Below are positions 26,501 to 35,679 of a DNA stretch of 64,000 nt, one piece after another. The position numbers and the translations under genes were made by a program. The DNA lies in assembly GCA_037179385.1 (NCBI GenBank), contig CM074184.1:13596001-13660000 (forward strand). The letters are read 5' to 3'. Within the stretch, counting starts at the first letter, position 1. Each line of letters begins with the position of its first letter. This DNA comes from Holothuria scabra. Lineage: Eukaryota > Echinodermata > Holothuroidea > Aspidochirotida > Holothuriidae. The notes below the pieces were generated by a model that ran no database searches, had not been told where the DNA came from, and worked only from the letters and a program-made list of their open reading frames with translations.

Positions 26501-29500
26501 GAAAATGCAACTTAGTCTTACTCTTTAACACTATATTTATGCAAACTCAGATGGTATCACACCTCTACAGTAACAGTCCGTGAATAACTACTATTAGAAT
26601 ACAGGCACATAGCCATGATTGCATCATGGGGAGGGGCGGGGGGAAGGGGTGGTGGTGTCATGGGGGAGGGGGGTTGGGACATGAAATAAGGGAAAAGTCT
26701 AAGGATAGAGAGAAAAAAATGCTATTTTCATGTTTTTTGCATAGCAAGGTTGGGTCATGGGGGGGGTTCTAACCCCCAAAACCCACCCCGGTGGTTGTGC
26801 CACTGAAATAAAAGTTGGTCCTTAGCATGTGACTCTTAACACATACTTATATATTTTTTGTCTTAAAGCCTACAGTACCTTAAGCGTAACTTAAAGCGTA
26901 GTCAAAAAATTCAAAAATATATATTGAACAACATGAAAAATTTATTCTAACAGTCCAACTCCCATCTTCAAAGAACATTCTTCAGCTGACATATAAAATG
27001 TTGAAATTTATTCACAAATTAAAACAAATAAGTCCATTGCACAATAACTTGTGACTTTCTTGTTGTACAAGTCACATTACCAGCTTTATTTTCCTTTAAA
27101 ATTAAAGATGTTCATATGACCTTGAACACTTCCTGTTTGCTTGCATAGCATGTTGCACATCACCCCATAAGAGTAAGAGTGCTATCACACCTTGGTACAA
27201 GGTGCAGTGACTTTCAGGAACACAGACAAGCACAAATATTGTAATTTGAGTAAGTACAACATGACATCACAAAACATTGCACAATGTGCCATTTTAATTT
27301 GAGTGAATAAATTTCAACATTTTATACATTGGCTCAAGAATTTCTTAGGAAGATGGCAGTCACACTGTTAGAATTCATTTTTCATGCTGTTCAATATAAT
27401 TTTTTTTTTTTTTTCAGTTGAGGTACACTTTCAGCAGATTCCTATTTGGTGATAATTTAGCTTGATTTTCCCTTCTGTGACAAGATTTTAATTTTCAAGG
27501 CTATTACTTTATTTAATGCACAATGACTTTTGGGAAAAGTGAGTAACCTTTGCCAAAATGTCTAACATCAATACAGGCAAAGATCAATCAAACAAACCTA
27601 TACCATATTGAGTGACCCCAAATAAAGCTTACCTTTGATCTTCACGCAAAATAGCAGGGCTGATTAAATACATCATTCACATGTTCACTACACTCTAATA
27701 ACCCAAATGGCCTTTGATCTCCACAACGTATGATTGGAATAATTTAATCAATATACTGTAGACCATACACATGTGAAGTATGAGATTTGCCCCAATTTGT
27801 CATGGTTGAGCTAGTATTAACAAAGTATCAGTATATTCTGACCTCTGGTGACACCATTATGACCTTTGTCAAAAAGAACAGTAAGCATCATTTTCTAAAT
27901 GAGGGCCACCAAAATGTATGAAGTATGAGATCCACCAAAGTATCCATACACAACCACTAATAATGAGAAAAGTATCCAATATTCCTACCTTGAGATGTTT
28001 ACCAGCAATTCCCAAGGTTTTTAAAGTTACCTTTACACAACTTACCATAAGCTTTGAGGGACAAAAATAAAAATCAATGGCAATCACAACACTCCCTGCA
28101 TATTTAAGGTATTCTGGAGAAAACAGCAAACTCTCTGTTTCAAATCTCACCCTTGAGAGCTCTGGTGGATATCTTTCCCTTCAACATTTAGCATTCTTGG
28201 AACACTTGGTCCGCACAGATCAATATCCAGTACACCAACCTGAAAGCAAATGAATTCAAAGTACTTAGAATTTGTAGTCCACACCAACAGACAATGAACC
28301 AGGGGAACACTACTGTCAGGATTTTTCATAATTTAAATCAAGTCCCAAAAATCATGATTTAAATCAGTCTGGAAAAATATTATATCAATATTACTGGCAT
28401 TTCAATTGGAACCATACATATGACAAAGTGCTCAATTAGAGCAGAGCAGGTAAAATATTAAATTCTAAAAGTCAATGGAAAAGTTAAAATGCCATATCTA
28501 CAAGATTGTTTCATGATAACCTCACTCATCAGGATAAAAGCTTGGTATAAGCTGGAAGGGCTATGTTGCCCCACTTTTATTTCAGATTTAGCCTGGATTA
28601 AAGTTACACAATAGATACTTCTCTCTAGGTCTGCAAGCAGATCCTAGCTCATATCTATTGTTCAGGTTTGCCATATCTGTTTTGTAGATAATGAAGTTTT
28701 TTCTTTACTTCAGAAATTACAGATTTTGTTGCAAGCATTTGAGTAAGGGTTGCTTTTCCCAACAATTCTCCACAGAAGGGAATAATTTGATCATGGGTTC
28801 CAGATGTATTGGCTAAGTGTAGTTGCATTTCTGGTTTTTATTCCATTCTTGCAGCTGCTTTTGTGTGCATTATATCTCTTTTTGAAAGTGTTCTCAGCTA
28901 GGCCTATGAATGTTTGCGTGTTGTTGTTATCATTGTAATTATGGTGGCTTGGTATAGGTTATAAAAATATTTTACAATTGTTTTATTATTTTTCATTGTA
29001 CTACTAATAATAATAACGACGTGAAAAGTCATTAATTAATTATTTGTCCATTACTTATAAAACACTCACGGTCATCAATTGTTTGAGTCTGTGTTTTGAA
29101 AACCATTACAGGATATAACTTGGCTACAGGTAATTGAATCTGAATTGGACTGAACTGAACTAAACCACAGGCCTTTGGATTTATAAACACAACTTGGCCT
29201 TTGCCATTGGTAAACCCAGGTTAAAACAGACCTGGGTCAAACTGATTGTTGCATCAAAGTATGCAAAATGACAGAATAAAATACTTCATTGGTACAGTAC
29301 AAAAATGCCACTCTGATGCTGGTGCAATTTTTATCCCACAAAGGCTGCCATGCACTATCTAATGCAACTTGTGCCATTTTGGAATTTTTGTCTAGGCAGC
29401 AAAGCATGGAGCAATGATTTTCACCTCTTCTCCTGCACACACATGAGTTGCACAATATCTTTCCAATGCTCAACCAAACATTGGCAGCATTGACGAAATT

Positions 29501-32500
29501 GACATGTAACATTTGGCACTTCTAGCAAATGAAAAGGTTATTTGGAATTGTTAGCAAATTGTTCATGCCTTCCACACCATATTCTTTCCTGCATGGTGTC
29601 AAAAATTGAAATGACACTTGTTCCTGCTAATACCGCCTTTCTTTTCGGGTAATAATTTCACTCACGTTTTGAAACCATTCAGATAATTTTGGTTATATCT
29701 TTGTATCACTTGGTGGCACATGTACATATACATGTAGCATATGTTTTACACCAACTGTACTAGCTCCTTGACTTAATTAAGCTAGATGGTTAATGATGAA
29801 GAATACCAGCCTGAGCGACCCTCCTTTTGCAGAAAATACGAAACTGCTACTGTAATATCTAGCAGCTGCAGAACAGTGCTATACTTCTGGAAGAGTTAGC
29901 TAGTGTGCACAAATATTTAGTCTTTTAGCGCAGCTTCATTGACATAACACCGTTGTAACACACCATCCACAGCATTCAAGACAAGTTTCAATGATTTTGC
30001 AGTTCACAAAAAAACACTCAATATTAACTCTGTTCCAAAAAATTAAGAGTAAAATATTTCAAATTTACAAAAATTCCTTTGTCCACCATGGCATGTACCC
30101 TTCAAACACTAATTCATAAAAAATTAAAAAGGCTAATTTTCTCTCCCAAAACTACAATTTTTGTCTACAGAAATTCTCAATTGGCACAGCCCTTTGATTG
30201 AAAGCAAGTTCAAACTAGAAAGCCAAAAGGCTTAGTGATTAATTGCCACTGAAATGGAAGTCTTGTTCTTTTTTTTCTTTTCAATTGACAGTGCTTCAAA
30301 ATGTACCCACAAAGTATACAAGCTCCTAAATTGAGATATCATGTAAATCGGGTTTAGAGATTTGGATTCTGCAACACTTGATATGACCTTTCACCCCCCA
30401 GAACTAGCGTTCTGCTTATTATGTTGCATCCACAAAATATGTGTGAAATTTAGGAGTACCCACACTCTAACCATGAAAAATTGTGAAAACATGGTGTTGA
30501 GACTTTGACCCCTTGTAATCCCAAATGACATTTGATCTCCACCAAAAACAAGAGAATCCTGCTCTTCACCGTTATTAATGCATCCACATTAACATACATG
30601 AAATCTATGCAAGCTTCCCACAATCAGATTTCATGTGAATAAGAATTTTAGACTTTGACCACTGGTGACCCAAAATGACCATTCACCTCCACCAAAAACA
30701 ATGGACTTCTCTTCCTAAATATAATGCATCCACTTATCATGTAAGAAATCTTTCCAAGTTTCCCACAATTAGATATCATGTTTACAAGAATTTTAGACTT
30801 TGACCTCTTGTGACACCAAATGAGCTTTGACCTTCACCAAAAACAATAGGAATCATCTGCTCAATATGGCCAACCCCCACATTAAATATGAGATAAGTCA
30901 CACTTACCCTTTTTGAGATACCATTTTTACAAGCAATTTGTATAGAATTTACCATTTCAACTCTAGTGACCCCAAATGACCTCCAACAAAAACAATAGGG
31001 ATCATCTTCTCAATATATGGCCAACCCATACACACAATTAGAGATAAGTCACACCTACCCTTCTTAAGATAACCTATTTACAAGCAAAAAGTCACAACAC
31101 TCACACACACACATACATACACACATGCCATCACCATTCCATATAGATTCCTCCGACTGCATAAAGGAATCAAAAACACTTAGCTTAGGTGTCACACAGC
31201 ATGTACTGTACTGAGAGTGTTCTTGCTAATTTACACATTGAGGGTCTTGTATACTGAAGCAATTAACTGAGGTTGTGTCTGAATGAGAGTGAATTTTAGA
31301 GAGTTTTGGGAAAGACTTTTAGTAAGCAAGTTAGGAGTTGGAATTGTTTGGGGGGGAGAGGATTAGGCCTTCAAATTGTTGAACAAATATCATGCCAGAT
31401 CCAGCGCTAGGCACAGGTTGTCCAAGCAATATAAACCATACATAGTGTGTATAAAACCACAAGGCACATCAAATAATTGTACACCACTGAGGGTTTTTCA
31501 CAAAATTATTCAACATATCTCACCTTATACTTAACTCTTGAAATTTCTCAAGAATGTTCTCATAACCTTTTCTGACCATGCAAATAAAAGAAATATTACC
31601 TTCAAGTTCAAACAGAAAATCTCAAATCAAATGCAATAAATCTTAGCATGGGATTCAGTAGTTACTACCGTCGAGTAGGGTACACTTGTCTGGGATTCAT
31701 AATGTCACATTCATAATGTGCAGAACTATATCACATAGGGGAACCCCATTCATACAGGGCAATGGACAATGTTTGCAAACAAATGCCACCGCTTCTGGGT
31801 GTCAAAGGAGTTGATGAGGTATGCTTTCACTGTCATCAAAATGAAAGGTAAATTCCAGTTGGTGTTTAAAGGACCAGTTCTCTCACCCCAAACAGTACCA
31901 ATTCTGCTAACCTTCTTACTTAAGCCCCTCCCACAATTGTCTGAAGTTCATCCTCATCCAGATACAATCTTAGTTTATTGCTTCTAGGTGAGTATAGAAA
32001 AACTCAATTTATATTTAATCAAAACACTCTCAGTACCATTCATGCTGTGTAATACAAGCTTTGGTACTCTGCATTGTTTGAATTAGCTGTCAATCAAAGA
32101 GCTGAGCCAATTGAGAATTTTGGTACCTGGGAACCAAAAAGGCAGTTTGGGGTGAAAGGTTTGGCCCTTCAAATTAAAATGGTGCGTTGGGCAAGCATCC
32201 CAAATTGAAGTAGTGTAGTAGACAGTCCAGTTTCATGATTGGCTGTTGAGGGTCATGTGACAATGTTTTTTCTCATCAAATTTGAAATTTACTGGAAATA
32301 ACTGCTTGGTTTACCTTGAATACTCAATAGTTGAAGGCATATTTTCATCATCCCAAACATTTCCAATTCTCCCAACCTACTTACTTCTAGCCCCTCCCAC
32401 ATTTATATAAAACTCATCTTTATCCAGACACAATCCTTGTTTATTGCTTCATGGCTTGTCCCAGTGGCCATACAAGTCCATAATGTGTAATCAAGACACT

Positions 32501-33790
32501 CTCAGTGCCCATATGCTGCGTAATTTAGCTATGATGCTTTGTTTGAGTGTGATGCCAATCAAAGAGCTATACCAATTGAGAGTTTTGATATATGTATACT
32601 GAAACTGTAGTTTAGGGTGACATATGACTGCCTTTAAATCATAAAATGTAGTGAAAGATACTTTGAAGAGAAATAAGACGAAAATTGTGCTATTTATAGC
32701 TTTTTCTTCAAAATAAGTTTGGGGGATCGACTGCTGATCTTTACCTATGCATGCCCTACATACACTCATGTGCTCTTCATTTAAGGCATATAAGGTTGCC
32801 TCTATACAATTGATACCTGACAATTACCCACTTTTTGTTGAAAAATTGATGTTACAGCAAGGTCAACCCAACTTCCTATTATCAGCTTTCTGTCAATAGT
32901 AGCTGCCACGTCCAGCACTATGTAAACAAGGAGTCCCATTGAAAACCTCATTTATAAAGGCAAAGACAGTTCATTCAGTGCAAGCCAAGTTTGCAACCAG
33001 AGGTGCCTCAGCAGGCCAGGACAATAGACTTATCTCTTTGGACACATGTATGAATGATGAACTGTGTAAACAAACAGTGACCAGACTGCATAGAGGTAGC
33101 TTATGCCTAATGTATGCATGCATGTGCTCTAAACCAACAAATGCGCAACCAATGACATAAGACTAAGAGTGCACACCTAAATTCCCATACGTAATTTGAC
33201 GTCATGAATCTTTAGACAATTGAACATTGTTTTGAACCAAGTATCAAAAAAGGTTATGAGAATGATTCGAGAAATTTGCAGTGGTAAAATTAGGCATAAG
33301 GTACGTGGAAAATCATGAATAACTAGGCCTATGTGGGAATTAAGCCCTAATTGGACTCGAATTTCGGCAAAATGACCTTCTTTGTGATTTTCATGTATAT
33401 AGCCTACAAATGAATGAGGCTTTTCACATGACATGATAAAGCTCCCCAGTGGCCATTTTAGAGTAGGACTTCATTATAAAATACACAGTTAACCACACTT
33501 GGCTAATGTTAGGCTAGACACAGCTTCACGTTAAATGTGTACACACTGGGTATGTCACAGTGGACACTGTGAACACTGTGAAGAGCGTCTAGCACAGTAT
33601 GTATTATAAGAAAACTATCGCGAAATGGGTAGCAACAGTGTAATACTGTGAATCACCAAGTCACCTTCAAGCCCCGTAGTTTCAGAGATAGAGCTAATTG
33701 GGTTGCAACGGTACTTTTACCGACACCACCTTTTCCAGAAAGAACGACAACCGTATGCTTCACCAGTTTGAAATTGTTTTCATTGTCCAT
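14361..33790 (-). CDS. NUBP2: NUBP2, cytosolic Fe-S cluster assembly factor (P-loop ATPase), 8 exons
   Basis: Eight exons (minus strand: 33790-33665, 28239-28151, 26454-26345, 23437-23366, 21955-21873, 20229-20119, 16596-16527, 14512-14361) join in frame to 813 nt, giving 270 residues plus stop; human NUBP2 has 271. All seven introns are GT-AG, in phases 0, 2, 1, 1, 0, 0, 1. Visible motifs: deviant Walker [10 protein letters not shown] (residues 19-27), [11 protein letters not shown] (44-54), WRGPKKN, Walker [14 protein letters not shown] (from 126), [16 protein letters not shown], and CPHCSEC (193-199) with the conserved C-x2-C that coordinates the bridging Fe-S cluster. The NUBP1/NUBP2 (Nbp35/Cfd1) Mrp-type ATPase complex is the known scaffold that builds 4Fe-4S clusters for cytosolic and nuclear proteins. 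NUBP1 and NUBPL are less likely: there is no N-terminal four-cysteine ferredoxin-like motif and no transit peptide. The start ATG at 33790 has a CACCATGG context. The reading frame is intact. Confidence 0.96.
14863..15430 (+). mobile_element. Pearl/HINE-like element with 146-bp tandem core, copy 1
   Basis: The left end (AACCAGAAAGCCATAAGGCT) is followed by three tandem core units. CAACATGGCAAATC recurs at 14956, 15102 and 15248, a period of 146 bp. Next come an AC-rich microsatellite (about 15327-15380) and a perfect 9-bp hairpin (TTCCTTGCC 15396-15404, GGCAAGGAA 15412-15420). The order of end, tandem core, microsatellite and terminal stem-loop matches the known pearl/HINE class of non-autonomous Helitron-like elements. 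No protein is encoded. Units carry TGACCTTTGACCT at 15061-15073 and 15207-15219. Lies in NUBP2 intron 7. Confidence 0.65.
15327..15380 (+). repeat. AC microsatellite
   Basis: An ACACAC-rich tract with interspersed AT and TG steps. It forms the microsatellite segment of the pearl/HINE-like element at 14863-15430. Confidence 0.9.
16527..16596 (-). CDS. NUBP2: NUBP2 exon 7 (residues 198-221)
   Basis: Acceptor TTTTCTCAG. Encodes [20 protein letters not shown] then PFLG; donor GTGAGT, phase 1. The first two residues complete the CPHCxEC motif begun in exon 6. Confidence 0.95.
16597..18211. other. NUBP2 intron 6, proximal part
   Basis: Intronic sequence with no recognised exon or RNA gene. Short open frames here have no family resemblance. 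Confidence 0.4.
18212..18395. mobile_element. hAT-like MITE, 184 bp
   Basis: Terminal inverted repeats CAGTGTTGTAA at the left and TTACAACACTG at the right, with GTGACTCGAGTCAC-type internal palindromes and many GTGACT/AGTCAC repeats. CAGTG termini are typical of hAT elements. The flanking 8-mers (ACATCCGC and ACTTACAC) match at only 5 of 8 positions, so any target duplication has decayed. Lies in NUBP2 intron 6. Confidence 0.7.
20119..20229 (-). CDS. NUBP2: NUBP2 exon 6 (residues 161-197)
   Basis: Acceptor TCTGTTATCAG. Encodes [16 protein letters not shown], then [19 protein letters not shown] with the CPHC metal-binding motif; donor GTGAGT, phase 0. Confidence 0.95.
20574..20660 (-). mobile_element. 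Truncated MITE family A fragment
   Basis: Starts TTTAAAGGCAGTCAACTCTC and continues with the family interior (CAAAACTACAATTTTTGTAG, TTTTCAATTGGCACAG, TTTGATTGAC). The other end is missing. Lies in NUBP2 intron 5. Confidence 0.65.
20690..20905. other. Pyrimidine/purine-rich patch, unassigned
   Basis: Contrasting C/T-rich and G-rich blocks within NUBP2 intron 5 (for example CTTCTTCCTCTCTTTCCTG, then GGGAGGGAGGG). Possibly part of a decayed element; its ends are not identifiable. Confidence 0.3.
21609..21845 (-). mobile_element. MITE family A, internally deleted copy
   Basis: Reverse-oriented copy. The plus strand begins AAAAGGCCTCATCCTCTCAT then CCCAAACTACAG, and ends GTTTGGTGTGAGAGGATTGG then GCCTTTAAA. 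It is about 70 bp shorter than the full-length copy at 3648-3958. It sits 27 bp from the donor-side end of NUBP2 exon 5. Confidence 0.8.
21873..21955 (-). CDS. NUBP2: NUBP2 exon 5 (residues 133-160)
   Basis: Acceptor TTTTTTAAAAG (a poor polypyrimidine match). Encodes [20 protein letters not shown] then AVLVTTPQ; donor GTAAGT, phase 0. Only about 27 bp separate its 3' end from a family A MITE in intron 5. Confidence 0.95.
22676..22757 (-). mobile_element. SINE fragment related to 7603-7810
   Basis: The reverse complement carries AACCGGTGAGCCTCAACCAG, an A-run, AAGGCTGTGG, CTCGACCTGAAACAATTGG, matching the 3' part of the tRNA-derived SINE on the plus strand. The tRNA-like head is absent. In NUBP2 intron 4. 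Confidence 0.6.
23366..23437 (-). CDS. NUBP2: NUBP2 exon 4 (residues 109-133)
   Basis: Acceptor TTTTTTCCAG. Encodes [16 protein letters not shown] then LIIDTPPG (Walker B); donor GTAAGA, phase 1. A 72-nt exon that gives no usable open frame on its own. Confidence 0.95.
23438..26344. other. NUBP2 intron 3
   Basis: A 2907-bp intron. The open frame on the minus strand at 23642-24025 shows no family resemblance or splice support. A short GACA/GATA microsatellite lies near 26209-26231. No other structure was recognised. Confidence 0.45.
26345..26454 (-). CDS. NUBP2: NUBP2 exon 3 (residues 72-109)
   Basis: Acceptor CTCTTTTCAG. Encodes [30 protein letters not shown] and RGPKKN, matching the conserved core of the family; donor GTTAGT, phase 1. 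Confidence 0.95.
26602..26805. mobile_element. Possible hAT-like MITE with G-rich interior
   Basis: The left end CAGGCACATAGCC and the reversed right end CAGTGGCACAACCACC are imperfect inverted repeats around a G-rich interior. No matching flanking duplication was found. In NUBP2 intron 2. Confidence 0.4.
27590..28020 (+). mobile_element. Degenerate pearl/HINE-like tandem core
   Basis: Diverged repeats of the core seen at 14863-15430 and 30213-31171: repeated GACCTCTGGTGAC, ATGACCTTTG, CACCAAA and TATTCCTACCTTGAGAT motifs. The microsatellite and terminal stem-loop are not evident. In NUBP2 intron 2, ending about 130 bp from exon 2. Confidence 0.45.
28151..28239 (-). CDS. NUBP2: NUBP2 exon 2 (residues 43-72)
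   Basis: Acceptor TTGCTTTCAG, then [17 protein letters not shown] and [12 protein letters not shown]; donor GTGAGA, phase 2. Carries the DxD-like switch segment conserved in Mrp/NBP35 ATPases. Confidence 0.95.
28240..30129. other. NUBP2 intron 1, exon 2-proximal part
   Basis: No exon, RNA gene or clear repeat recognised. Intron 1 as a whole spans 28240-33664. Confidence 0.4.
30130..31380 (-). mobile_element. MITE family A copy split by a nested element
   Basis: The two halves of a reverse-oriented family A MITE lie at about 30130-30212 (CCAAAACTACAATTTTTGTC, CAATTGGCACAGCCCTTTGA) and about 31172-31380 (CTTGTATACTGAAGCAATTA, GGAATTGTTTGGGGGGGAGA, GGCCTTCAAA). They are separated by the pearl/HINE-like element at 30213-31171. 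The break falls in the family interior, between the GATTG and AGCTTA segments that adjoin in intact copies. Lies in NUBP2 intron 1. Confidence 0.7.
30213..31171 (+). mobile_element. Pearl/HINE-like element, copy 3 (nested in a MITE)
   Basis: The left end AACTAGAAAGCCAAAAGGCT matches the left end at 14863. It is followed by several diverged core units (TGACCTCTGGTGACCC-like, TGACCTCCACCAAAAACAA), a short ACAC tract near 31098-31125 and a terminal 7-bp hairpin (GATTCCT 31146-31152, AGGAATC 31165-31171). Same architecture as copy 1 but with more, older units. Nested inside a family A MITE, so younger than it. Confidence 0.65.
31865..32173 (+). mobile_element. MITE family A copy
   Basis: Begins TTTAAAGGACCAGTTCTCTC then ACCCCAAACAGTACC, and ends GTTTGGGGTGAAAGGTTTGG then CCCTTCAAA. 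Full length relative to 3648-3958. In NUBP2 intron 1. Confidence 0.85.
32174..32330 (-). mobile_element. MITE family B fragment
   Basis: Reverse-oriented interior of family B (CAGTTTCATGATTGGCTGTT, GGGTCATGTGACAA, TGGTTTACCTTGAATA) wedged between two family A copies. The left terminus is incomplete. Confidence 0.6.
32331..32638 (+). mobile_element. MITE family A copy, diverged
   Basis: Begins TTGAAGGCATATTTTCATCA then TCCCAAAC, and ends GTTTAGGGTGACATATGACT then GCCTTTAAA. The interior follows the family order, with more substitutions than the neighbouring copy. Confidence 0.75.
33665..33790 (-). CDS. NUBP2: NUBP2 exon 1 (residues 1-42)
   Basis: Begins ATG in a CACCATGG context and encodes [12 protein letters not shown] followed by the deviant Walker A loop [10 protein letters not shown]. 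It ends GLK before a GTGACT donor, phase 0. The short N terminus without a cysteine cluster separates NUBP2 from NUBP1. Confidence 0.95.
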
Positions 33791-34640
33791 GGTGCCACTT
33801 TTATTTTTAATTTGCGAGTACAATTACAAGAACTTTTGAGATTTTCTCGCATAGGCCGGTCTCACGACTTGTCTCCTGACTGTATGGATATCTGTGCAGC
33901 ACAATTTGCAAGGTCAAACTCTAGAAATATTCGCCAAAACAAAGAAAATTGTGAAAAGAAGTTCTTAAAATTGTGTATATCTGTTTATTTGCATGAATTT
34001 TGGAAGATCTTCTTTCAATGAACTGAAGTTAACTGAATGAAATCATGTGTTTCATAGACGACAATGGCATGTAATAGTTGCCGTAAAATATCTTTCTTTT
34101 TTTAAGAAAAGGTTGCTTTTTGTTTTTGTACTACCTCATGTGTTGACATGGGGATTCCCAAAATGCTTCGTATAAACCGTCTCAGCTGTTGGTTATATTC
34201 AATGTGAGTTATGTGACACGGCTAGCCTGTATCCTAGCCTACCTGTTAAATTTTCCAGCGTATCCGCAGCTTTCCAAGAACTTCCCCGGGGATCATGTCC
34301 CATTCACGCCATGACGATAACCGCGTTGACTGTACCACTCTAAAATAGGTGCGTGGAATGAACGCTGTGTGAACGCAACGGAAAAGGGTGTACAGACATA
34401 ACATTAGCTTCCACGGGAGTAAAAATTCAGCGTACTCGATGTCTACGGAAGCCTCGAATGTTCTGAATTGAAGGAAAAGTTAAGTCGTAATGGATTGCAA
34501 GCAAGTGACTGGCGCAAATCGCATAGCGTGGTATGAATCATAGTCAAAGTTGTGTGTGGATCTTTTCATGTAGCGAACTATGTTCAATGTTTGGTGATAC
34601 ATCATAAAGTTATTGAATTCTAGTTTGTATGTAAAACCGA
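33791..34640. other. Upstream (promoter-side) region of NUBP2
   Basis: Must contain the NUBP2 5' UTR and core promoter if exon 1 at 33665-33790 is the first exon. No TATA or initiator element can be assigned. CpG dinucleotides are noticeably more frequent around 34240-34460 than in the introns, consistent with but not proof of a promoter. No divergent gene is visible. Confidence 0.35.
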
Positions 34641-35560
34641 CGTTACTGTAAATAACTGTTTATTTTTTTACTCGTTCATTCATCATATAATTATGTAATG
34701 CGAAGGAAACAAAAAGTTACAGTTCAATGAGCTTATATATTTCGTACGAGTTCTAACATATATCGCGAAAGTTTTAGAAACACTCGATTTATTACCGGAC
34801 ATTTAAATAGCTTCGTACGAAAATGTACTTACACATTGCATGTGATGTCTAGGTCCAAAAATTAGCGATAATTAACTTGCGCTCATGATTAAGATAACAT
34901 ACGAAAAAAACTCAAATTAAAGGCAGACTACAACGTTGAGTTTCACTTCGTACGAAGTCGTCACTAGAATATGTTACAAATAGCTGAAATAATTAGCGTG
35001 CAACTTCGTACGAAACCGCACAAAGTATTGATTGTGATATATTGGTCTAAAATTGAACAAGTTGCTTTATTTTTATGTGAGATAACACATAAAAACAACA
35101 AGCTTTTAAAAGGCTATTGGACACTTAAGCTTGCTTGCGGGGTCACGCTCTACTGGAAAATGTTGGTTACCAAATATATACATACTTCAAAGACCAATGC
35201 ATATCGTCCAGCCAGGGAGTTGCAACTCCCTGGTCCAGCAACGATTTAAATTCTTTTCGTAGAAAGTATATAACAATTATGATCTATATCTTGCTAAAGT
35301 TAGCGAACGTAGAGTATCCCGGTACTGGAAACTTGACCAAACTTTGCCTTTTCTCCTTCCAATGGGCCATGGTAGCCTTCATAGGGAGGCGGTCGAAAAT
35401 GGACCTCAAAATTGGTGTTACGGTAAAAGAAATTACTGTTACGGCATTACTGCGGTGGGTAAAAACCGCTTTTAGACTCTTGGGCTCTTATGCAACTTGT
35501 GGGAAGGGGGGGGGGGGTAATATCACAACATCCATTTGGGAGTATTCCCACTAGTGTTCT
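34640..35560 (+). repeat. Left satellite block matching the right-arm unit in reverse
   Basis: Reading backwards, this block follows the same order of landmarks as the right-arm unit near 51360-52280: CATATAATTATG, GAGCTTATATATTTCGTACG, CGGACATTTAAATAGCTTCG, GATATATTGGTCTAAAATTG, TTGCTTTATTTTTATGTGAG, CTCTACTGGAAAATGTTGGT, then the ACGGTAAAAGAAATTACTGT segment. It establishes that the two sides are inverted relative to each other. Palindromes are at 34812, 34947 and 35005. Confidence 0.8.
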
Positions 35561-35679
35561 CGATAAAGAAAATAGCGACTCTTTTCCGAGGTCCCTTCTC
35601 TTTGGCCTCCGTGGGCCCTTAATGAGAGAAGTCTTAGGATGAGACCATGGCTCTTTAGCAAACAAACATCCATTCAGAC

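Noticed and set aside
14361..33790. Assignment to NUBP1 or NUBPL instead of NUBP2
   Set aside because: The N terminus lacks the four-cysteine motif of NUBP1 and a mitochondrial transit peptide as in NUBPL. The length and CPHCxEC context fit NUBP2.
33698..34021. 107-codon plus-strand frame over NUBP2 exon 1
   Set aside because: It is the antisense of exon 1 and upstream sequence; the minus strand encodes the conserved Walker A region.
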